Positions 55,795-64,000 of a stretch of 64,000 bases of DNA are shown piece by piece. Made by a program: the position numbers and the translations under genes. The notes beneath the pieces were generated by a model. The model made no database searches and was not told the DNA's origin. It saw only the letters and a program-made list of their open reading frames with translations. This DNA is from Xiphydria camelus. Taxonomy: Eukaryota; Arthropoda; Insecta; Hymenoptera; Xiphydriidae. Within the stretch, counting starts at the first letter, position 1; every line of letters starts with the position of its first letter. The stretch is taken from assembly GCA_963678675.1 (NCBI GenBank), contig OY783192.1, positions 17,385,005 to 17,449,004 of the forward strand, written 5' to 3'.

Positions 55795-56420
55795 GATGAC
55801 TCGATGGACATCGGAGAATGTCAGGCTTGTCACCGAACGCCTATTACCCACGGTACATGAATTGCAATACGCGCTTCTTATTTCATTCCAGCGTTAAATA
55901 ACTAACTTCTTTCAAGCTAATAATCTTTTATGAACTGTTCTTGGTAGGAGGCAGCGATCGATAATAGCAGCTCGCCGTAGACAAGTTCGTCTATTAAAAC
56001 TGAAAGGCAGTTCGGTTTGCCCAACTACTACTCCGATAATGTGCCCGAGCTCACGGTCTATTCTGCGATTAACGTTAACGTAATCGTGATTATGCTCGGG
56101 TGATGGGTATTCCAAAAGAGGTAAAGTTGATACTAAACATCGGATGCTGTAAGCTGACTTGCTAGTGTACTTTGCAACTGGAACATCATCGCAGGAATAA
56201 TTTGTCTACAATTAATCACAATCATTGATCGCTTCCTCCTACGAAAAACAATTCATACACGGTAAATACTTTGAAAGAAGTGAAAGTTATTTAAAGTAGT
56301 AATAGTTGAAACGAAAAGCGCATATTGCAATGAAAGTACCGTGAGTGATAGGCGCTCGGTGATAAGTTCGACATTGTCTGATCTCCATCGACTCATTTTC
56401 TGCGGGATACGACAGGAGTT
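55795..56420. mobile_element. Inverted-repeat element, ~190-bp arms
   Basis: GACTCGATGGACATCGGAGA, GTCACCGAACGCCTATTACC and GAATTGCAATACGCGCTT at the left pair with TGATCTCCATCGACTCA, GATAGGCGCTCGGTGATAAG and AAAAGCGCATATTGCAATG at the right. No gene inside. Confidence 0.6.
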
Positions 56421-57041
56421 ACATTCTCTCTGTTTGCACCTTATGAAAGGGGACATACAAGAAGACCGTCAAAGACTTCATGAAAATCTTGTAACCTACT
56501 CGTCCTGTAGTAATACTATCCCTCCGACGGGAATACACGTACAAGTATACGTGCTAAACGGAGCACGCTGTTGGAACATTATTATTTATAAATTAACGAT
56601 TTCTAGGTTAGGTGCTTCGATCTCCCGAATTGACAGCTACTGGGAGATCAGACGTTTGACACTTTTCGCTCGGCTCGTAAGACTAATTATAACTATGAAT
56701 GACTAGAGGACCGACCCAACTACTTCCGACCAAATGTCAGGGAAATTCAAAAGTTGGAGTATGCCATCGGACATACTGTACTTAGAGAGTTAAAGGTAAA
56801 ATGTCTACATGTGAATTTCTGTAGACGACGAAAATATAAGAAAAATCCGATGGCCTGTGAATTCGAAAGCGGTATGTTTTATTTCTCCATACTAAGGCAA
56901 AGTGAAAAATATAAGGGCTCTCTAGTCTATAAATCCCTTTGAAAGTATATAACGAGAATAAATCAAAAGTAACGTGATTATAATTAATTGGCTCGTAGTA
57001 TAATACGAAAGAGGAAATGGAGATGGTGAAAACGAGCCATA

Positions 57042-58359
57042 CCCAAGTAGCAAAAGATATCTGTCAGACATATACAAGATGTCTATATGTCTAGAAAATG
57101 ACATCTATATGTTGTATAAACATGGTTGAAATCTACCGCATGTCCTATGGCCAACCGCGCAGGTGAACTGCGACCTGAATTCTTGACTTCGGCAGTATTT
57201 ATGGTACAGTTAGAGTGGGCTTCAGACGAGTGCGCTGCATAAGAACGAAAAGTGTCGACTGCTCTTCTAATAGCTGTCAATTCGGGAGATCGAAGCGTTT
57301 CGTGTAACCTCAAAATCGTAAAGTTTTGAATTAGTAGTGAATAATTTGTAGAAGTGATGAGAAATAATCATAAATAATCTTCCGAATTGACAGCCATCGG
57401 GAAATCAGACGACGCTTTTCGCTCTTACGCTGCGTTCTTACGAAAAGCGTGAAACGTCTGATCTCCCGATGGCTATCAATTCGGGAGATCGAAGTCTATA
57501 TGCTCGAAATCGTGAATCTTTGAATAAATGGTATGTAATGTTCAGAAGTGAGAGTTAACAATCATTCGGGTTTTTTCGATGTCCAACCGAATTACACGCC
57601 TCATGCCTATTTGTTTCAGAAATTATTTCCGCGCTAGCACCGCACGTGTCTAGGAAGTAGTTTTACGAATTGGCGTGAGCGATACCTAAGGTGTCAATTC
57701 GGAAGATTATTTATGATTATTTCTCATCACTTCTACAAATTATTCACTACTAATTCAAAACTTTACGATTTTGAGGTTACACGAAACGCTTCGATCTCCC
57801 GAATTGACAGCTATTAGAAGAGCAGTCGACACTTTTCGTTCTTATGCAGCGCACTCGTCTGAAGCCCACTCTAACTGTACCATAAATACTGCCGAAGTCA
57901 AGAATTCAGGTCGCAGCTCACCTGCGCGGTTGGCCATAAGACATGCGGTAGATATAGACAGCGCATATATAGATGTCTGACAGATATCCTAAGTTGACAA
58001 GAATCGATATTCTGTGGTAAATATAATAATTTCATAAAATATAACATTAATAATATTAAAAAAAAATGAATTACAAGGCTCTAGAGGGTTTTCTCGTTCT
58101 CTGTTTTTATTAAAGGCCGAGAAGACTAATACAGAGCTTTCTAATTAAGTTTATTTAATAGTATTAACTTTTAATTTTAAACAATCATTATATTTACTAT
58201 AGAATATCTATTCTTGTACACTTAGGATATCTGTCAGACATCTACGCGCTGTCTATATCTAGATTTCAACCACATTTATACCAAATATAGATGTCATTAA
58301 TTAGACATACATATAGACATCTTGTGGAGATGTCTGATAAATATCTTTTGCTACTTGGG
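57042..58359. mobile_element. TA-flanked element with CCCAAGTAGCAAAAGATATC ends
   Basis: The right end is GATATCTTTTGCTACTTGGG-like in complement; TA lies outside (57040-57041 and 58360-58361). AGATGTCT/AGACATCT motifs repeat through both arms. It would be ~500 bp without the family-F foldback nested at 57136-57948. The ends resemble CCCAGTAAGC/CCCAGTTAGC of the 7.9-kb CACTA-like element, and the TA flank is the same, so it may be a distant non-autonomous relative. Confidence 0.7.
57136..57948. mobile_element. Family F foldback, copy 2 (813 bp), nested
   Basis: Same ends (CCGCATGTCC ... ACATGCGG) as 54493-55307 with TA at 57134-57135 and 57949-57950. The opposite arm of the host element (58225-58270, reverse complement) reads GAAATCTAGATATAGACAGC, the unoccupied target. 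Confidence 0.85.
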
Positions 58360-58423
58360 TAAAGCTATGTAGGGCAGAAATTGATAATATAAGGATTAAT
58401 ACATTCGAGAGAAGTCGATAATA

Positions 58424-60444
58424 CCGGGTCTCCACGTATGTTGTATACATAGGACGATATGGTACGTAGCGATTTGTAGACTCTAGGTTGTCCGCTATTG
58501 GTCGGAGATGCAAGGACGCTGAACGATTGGCTCTGTCGATCGCCGGCAGACGTCAATCGTCGCGACAGAAGTTCTCTAGGGCGCAGACACCTAGCAGACG
58601 AGAAAGTATGGCGGTTGATACATACGTTTGTTTACAAAGTGGAATTTCTCAGAGTAATTGTATTTTTTTGAAATAAAAAACGTGGTTTTCAAAGTTAATA
58701 AAATATTTCCATTCGCGAAACGATTTCCTTCGCGTTTATTTCGACCCTCGGACGCGCTTATTAATAAAAAGTAAAAATACAGTTAAATCGGAGTAATGAA
58801 GGAAGAGCGATAAATCTTGGGAGAAATGTAAAATAATTAACGAGTGACGATAAGAGACAAGTGAACCGACGTGGAAAATTACAGTGACCAGGCAGTTCTC
58901 AGGATTTTTGAGTAGGGTAAGTGTAACGATAAATCGAGAGGAATAACAAAAATGAATTGTTTTGAAGTAATTCAATTTCTTTATACTTTACAAAGGCAAT
59001 ATAATACAAAAATTATTCGTAGAATTAAAGAAAATGCTGAAGTCTTCATGGAAATCACTTCGACTATGGCCGAAGCAAGACGACCCTAAATGAATGGGTG
59101 ACGGAAGAGTTCGACAATGTGCGTCAGCCTCCATGGAGAAATGTGCCAAAGACGAAGGACGATTGGTGTGCCGCTCATGAGTTAAAAATAAAAATGAAAC
59201 GTAAGATATTATTCATACAGAAATAGAATGTAGTGTATAGGTATTTATTTACCAGTATGACTCACATTACCATCCGCTAACCAACGATATTGAATATTTC
59301 AGCAAGCCACCAGAAAGCAGAACTCACCATTGCTTCATCTTTACAGGAGACGTTCAAAATGATTTCCTTGTTCAGCCGAGCAATAATCCAAATGGTCGTG
59401 CAATGCTGAGATAAAGCTTTTCGTGTCCTCCGGGGGAGTTGATGCTCATTGTCGCGATCTTAGCATTGCACGACCATTTGGATTATTGCTCGGCTGAACA
59501 AGGAAATCATTTAGAACGTCTCCTGTAAAGATGAAGCAATGGTGAGTTCTGCTTGCTGGTGGCTTGCTGAAATATTCAATATCGATGGTTAACGGATGGT
59601 AATGTGAGTCATACTGGTAAATAAATACCTATACACTACATTTTATTTCTGTATGAATAATATCTTACGTTTCATTTATTTCTAACTCATGAGCGGCACA
59701 CCAATCGTCCTTCGTCTTTGGTACATTTCTCCATGGAGGCTGACGCACATTGTCGAACTCTTCCGTCATCCATTCATTTAGGGTCGTCTTGCTTCGGCCA
59801 TAGTCGAAGTGATTTCCATGAAGACTTCAGCATTTTCTTTAATTCTACGAATAATTTTTGTATTATATTGCCTTTGTAAAGTATAAAGAAATTGAATTAC
59901 TTCAAAACAATTCATTTTTGTTATTCCTCTCGATTTATCGTTACACTTAACCTACTCAAAAATCCTGAGAACTGCCTGGTCACTGTAATTTTCCACGTCG
60001 GTTCACTTGTCTCTTATCGTCACTCGTTAATTATTTTACATTTCTCCCAAGATTTATCGCTCTTCCTTCATTACTCCGATATTTAACTGTATTTTTACTT
60101 TTTATTAATAAGCGCGTCCGAGGGTCGAAATAAACGCGAAGGAAATCGTATCGCGAATGGAAATATTTTATTAACTTTGAAAACCACGTTTTATTTAAAA
60201 AAAAATACAATTACTCTGAAAAATTCCACTTTGTAAACAAACGTATGTGTCAACCGCCATACTTTCTCGTCTGCTAGGTGTCTGCGCCCTAGGGTACTTC
60301 TGTCGCGACGATTGACGTCTGCCGGCGATCGACAGAGCCAATCGTTCGGCGTCCTTGCGTCTCCGACCAATAGCGGACAACCTAGAGTCTACAAATCGCT
60401 ACATACCATATCGTCCTATGTATACAACATACGTGGAGACCCGG
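58424..60444. mobile_element. 2.0-kb near-perfect palindrome, TA-flanked
   Basis: The arms 58424-59411 and 59461-60444 are reverse complements around a ~50-base loop. The ends CCGGGTCTCCACGTATG pair, with TA outside (58422-58423 and 60445-60446). The target is a ~35-bp tandem repeat whose next unit (60472 on) reads CGATAATATAGGGATTAATA without the insert. Each arm has an intron-like break and a possible exon (EEFDNVRQPPWRNVPKTKDD) of unknown family. A fragment of the arm recurs at 62372-62488. Confidence 0.85.
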
Positions 60445-60977
60445 TATAGGGATTAATACATTCGATAGAAGTCGATAATATAGGGATTAATACATTCGAT
60501 AGATCATTATTTACAAATTAACGATTTCGAGGTTAGATGCTTCTATCTCCCGAATTGACAGGTATCTTTACATGTGATGAAACAATTCGTCACAGTCATT
60601 GGAAGAGTATACTTAGAGTTAAAGGTAAAATGTCTACATGGATTTCTGTAGACGACCAAAATATAAGAAAAATCCGATGGCCTGTAAATTCGAAAGCGGT
60701 ATGTTTTATTTCTCCAAAATACTAAGGCAAAGTGAAAAATGTAAAGGCTCTCTAGTTTATAAATCCCTTTCAAAATATCACGAGAATAATAATTAATTGG
60801 CTCGTAGTATAATATGACGATACAGGAAATGGAGATGGTAAAAACGGGCCATACCCAAGTAGTAAAAGAGACTTTAATTTTGTGGTAATAAAAAGCTATT
60901 CTTCTACATGTACGTATTCTCCTCATGAATAAATTCCAAAAAGTAGTGAAATCCCCCCACAAAAACAGATTGTAAAA

Positions 60978-61706
60978 AAAAGGCGGCATGTTCATTCAGT
61001 GCCAACAAAAATTGATACGTAAAATATTCCCCAAAAAAGATTTGAAATCAATTAAGATCGCCATGTTCAAGATTTATACATAAAAAGTAAAAGGCATCAT
61101 TTGAAAGGAAAATTATTGTAAATCAAAAAAACAACTAACAAACAACACAACAACAAAACAACAAAAACAACTAAAAAATTCGACTAAAAAAACTTATAAA
61201 CAAATTTTAATACAAAAGAACTTGCCGCATTTTTTTCCTTCAAAATAAAAAATTCAGACAGAATTATACTCGATGTTTATGCACTTATGATTTTAAATAA
61301 ATTCATACACTTATATGATACCACCAGTATACCGAATGTCGCGCGGGAAACCGATCAAGCGACCTGAATCCCTCAGGAGGCCTTCTAAATTTCTCTGAAT
61401 TTGACTTCGGCATTGCAATTTATGAATCATTCTAGCACCGTCCAAGCACTGCCAATTATTCGGTATAGTGGACAAAATATTAAAACTTAAACGCGGCAAG
61501 TTCTTTTTTATTAACATTTTTTATAAGTTTTTTTAGTCGATTTTTTTAGTAACTTGATTTACAATAATTTTCCTTTCAAATGATGCCTTTTACTTTTTAT
61601 ATATAAATCTTGAACATGGCGATCTTAATTGATTTCAAATCTTTTTTGGGGAATATTTTACGTATCAATTTTTGTTGGCACTGAATGAACATGCCGCCTT
61701 TTTTTT
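60978..61706. mobile_element. Inverted-repeat element, ~200-bp arms, with a diverged half-copy at 62505-62885
   Basis: GGCGGCATGTTCATTCAGTG, CAACAAAAATTGATACGTAA and AAGGCATCATTTGAAAGG pair with the right arm. The same arm plus the inner CAGACAGAATTATACTCGAT block recurs at 62505-62800. A family-F-like end (ACCGAATGTCG / ACCGTATGTCC) follows in both. Confidence 0.65.
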
Positions 61707-61919
61707 ACAGAGATTTAAAATATACCGAACGTACTCGAGCGTAGAAATTAAAAAACTATATCTGAGTTAATCAATTCTATTCTAATAATGACAGAATTAT
61801 TTAAAATGATGTATTTCCTCTTTCGTATTATACTACGTTATTCAGCACTTACCTGCCTAATCGGTATCAGTAATTCCTCATTGACCGTCGTTACACCGGA
61901 GACGAAGAAGAAATGAAAT

Positions 61920-62110
61920 AGAAGTGAGGTACGTGTACACTTCATGTTTGAGAGGTCGGTGTGTAAATTGGAACTTGTGATAGTACGAAAGAGGAAATAT
62001 ATCGATAGAGAAAAATAGTGATAAAGTAATTACTTGATTATTGTGATCCAATTCCATTTCATCTCCTATTCTGCCACGGCTTGTATTGATGACTGAGAAG
62101 AAAAACCTTC
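61920..62110 (+). repeat. Half-copy of the foldback family at 42185-42605
   Basis: GTACACTTCATGTTTGA, GAGGAAATATATCGATA and CTGCCACGGCTTG blocks in the same order. Confidence 0.65.
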
Positions 62111-63057
62111 GATTTTTCCCGTGCTCGCATGACCCTGAAAACAAAAAATAGAACGAACACAAAGATATTGTCCTTCCATTGTGTGAAAGTGAGGTTAAAG
62201 CTGTCAGATGGCAATTAAACTTATCTGATGGCAATTCTTCTGAGACCGTCTCCTTTCCTGCTCCTTTCTTGATGCACAGGCAACTAGAGAAGAATACCAC
62301 TGCATCCGTTCACTATCTCGATATGAAAAAAATCCAAACGATTATCAAGCTATCACATTCACCACTATTGAGATTCACTACTCCGATTACACTGAATTTT
62401 TACTTTTTATTAACAAGCGCGTCCGAGGATCGAAAAAATGCGAGGGAAATCGTTTCGCGAATGGAAATATTTTATTAATTTTGAAAAACAACTAAACATT
62501 CAAGGAATATATTCTCTGCCAACAAAAATTGATACGTAAAATACTCTCCAAAAAAGATTTGAAATCAATTAAGATCGCCATGTTCAAGAGTTATATATAA
62601 AAAGTAAAAGGCATCATTTGAAAGGGAAATTATTGTAAATCAACAGACTACAAAATTTGACTAAAAAATTTATTTAAAAAATTTTAATAAAAAAGAACGC
62701 CGCGTTTTTTTCCTTCAAAATAAAAAATTCAGACAGAATTATACTCGATGTTTATGCACTTATGATTTTAAATAAATTCATACACTTATACCGTATGTCC
62801 AATGGCTAGTCGAGCAGGTGCAGCGACCTGAATTTTTCTGAAATTTGACTTCGGCAGTATTTTAGTTAGAGTTGGCTTTGGAAGATGGCGCTACGTACGA
62901 GCGAAATATTTGAAATGGTAAAAGCGGGAGGTAGATAAATGCGGGAGAAGTGAAGTGTAACCTCAAAATTGTGAATGTTTGAATAATGGTGAGTAATTGT
63001 TTGAAACGATAAGACATAATAATTCGGGTTTCTTTTCGATGTTCAACCAAATAACAC

Positions 63058-63370
63058 GACTGATATTTAATTGCAGAGAGAAACTGATGCGACTGGCAGT
63101 CGTGGAGGAAGGGGCTACCGTCAACGTGGTCCTCGCCAGAGTGGTCGAGCTCTGCCTCGTCGACGAAAGGTGCAATTGAAATGAAATTAAAGTCTGAGTC
63201 AAGGTGAAAATTGGAAGACATGGAAAGAAAACGCGGCAGAGTCGCCGACAGAAGGAGTGAGTAAAGTGCGAAAGAAAAGTGCAGTGACGCCGAAAAATCA
63301 TGTGGAAGACAGTGACGAACAGCAGCAGCAGCTGGTCGACACTGCTCAACTCCGCACCAGCTCCTGAATG
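63058..63370 (+). pseudogene. Candidate RG-rich C-terminal exon of an RNA-binding protein
   Basis: An acceptor TTTAATTGCAG precedes an exon reading ETDATGSRGGRGYRQRGPRQ then SGRALPRRRKVQLK and a stop near 63181. After a frame change the strand continues ENWKTWKENAAESPTEG, KKSAVTPKNHVEDSDEQQQQ to a stop at ~63366. RG repeats followed by a charged, Gln-rich tail recall the C-terminus of FMR1/FXR-type proteins; this is a tentative memory match. The upstream intron-like DNA is transposon-derived. Either a pseudogene fragment or the real 3' part of a gene with a sequencing error. Confidence 0.3.
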
Positions 63371-64000
63371 ATATCTCGCCGATCGCGAAACGCGGCCGCT
63401 CCGATGGACAACGATTCCAGACATTCGAGTCGTAGTAGCAGCAAGGACAGCAGCAGCAGCAGCAGCGTCAACGGCAGGGGCACTCTTTTAAAGCGAAGGC
63501 AGACCAAGACCGACTCGAATAGCTGTAAGAGAAAGACGCATCGGCGGAAACATGAAATATCGAAGCAAGACTTGCAGTGAGAGTGTGGTAAAAGAAAGAA
63601 AAAAAATGACAGAGACGAGGCGACGAGACAGAGGAGGAAATCGTCACGACGAAGGGTTCCTGAAACGGTACCAGTACTAGCAACGTGTGAAGAGTTCAAG
63701 AGAACGGGCCATCTACACCCAGTCGCAAATCATGCAGAGTTCCTGTGACATCTGACAGCGGCATCACGTCAGGAGTATGAACGGTGGAGAAGAACGGGAC
63801 CCTCGCTGAAAAAGGAAGGAGCAGTGTTGGCGATGGCGGTGACAGCCCAGATCATGAGCAAAGGCTGAAGAACCTTGAGCGTTTTGGATAAAAAGTGGAC
63901 GTGACTCGAAGCAGTTATCGTAATCGATTTACGCCGACACTGGTGCCGTAGCCAATCTCGATCACAATGGATTCTTCCAACTAGAGGCGGTTTCTATATC
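63371..64000. other. Purine-rich tail with AGC repeats, no gene assigned
   Basis: 63368-63580 is open as a Ser/Arg/Lys-rich frame (RHSSRSSSKDSSSSSSVNGR) around an AGC run at 63440-63462. It may be translated continuation of the RG-rich gene or its 3' UTR. Nothing recognised in 63600-64000. Confidence 0.3.

Noticed and set aside
54467..57980. Recurrent ~70-codon frame MRLHETLRSPELTAIRRAVD
   Set aside because: It lies in the arms of family-F foldbacks in both orientations; explained by repeat copies rather than selection for a protein.
58488..60380. 62-codon protein found twice (MSAIGRRCKDAERLAL)
   Set aside because: Same sequence on the two arms of the 2-kb palindrome; short, no domain, so coding status unsupported.

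Overview
The window looks like a transposon-dense stretch of an insect nuclear genome, most likely hymenopteran and possibly an ant. That host call is inference, from GT-AG introns with AT-rich sequence, a DUF4806 gene of the kind common in ants, and the mix of elements (ISL2EU-like, CACTA-like, piggyBac-like, Gypsy, BEL/Pao and I-group LINE). I find no host gene that I can defend. The one candidate is an RG-rich C-terminal exon near the right edge (63058-63370), and it also looks frameshifted.

Layout, left to right. 1-2480: rearranged pieces of a large cysteine-rich repetitive gene family. 2700-6260: a palindrome, then a long-inverted-repeat element carrying a degraded transposase-like gene. 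6600-11535: an ISL2EU-like DNA transposon with a THAP/HTH/DDE transposase (+) and a SWIM/YqaJ nuclease gene (-). 11827-20073: a small inverted-repeat element split by a 7.9-kb CACTA-like element. That element carries a complete 697-codon Tnp2-like transposase frame and an eight-exon DUF4806 gene, and is itself hit by a THAP-bearing palindrome and a solo LTR. 20334-26700: GC-rich LTR-retroelement DNA, with a minus-strand Gypsy gag-pol truncated after reverse transcriptase and a plus-strand gag/LTR remnant. 26870-30280: a large inverted repeat. 31377-33118: a decayed Mutator-like transposase/exonuclease gene. 33558-34511: an internally deleted piggyBac. 37923-42182: a decayed BEL/Pao. 42185-63000: many nested inverted-repeat elements around an almost full-length I-group LINE (49253-54403).

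The genes work as parts of mobile elements rather than as a host pathway. The best-preserved coding sequences are the Gypsy gag-pol, the 697-aa transposase and the LINE ORF2. The Gypsy gag-pol has a well-formed -1 frameshift signal. Several insertions can be proved inside the window itself, because a second unoccupied copy of the target is present (LINE, TA-flanked foldbacks, a GGGCCCC MITE, a TTAA MITE). Long near-perfect palindromes are unusually common and are the most distinctive structural feature of the region.
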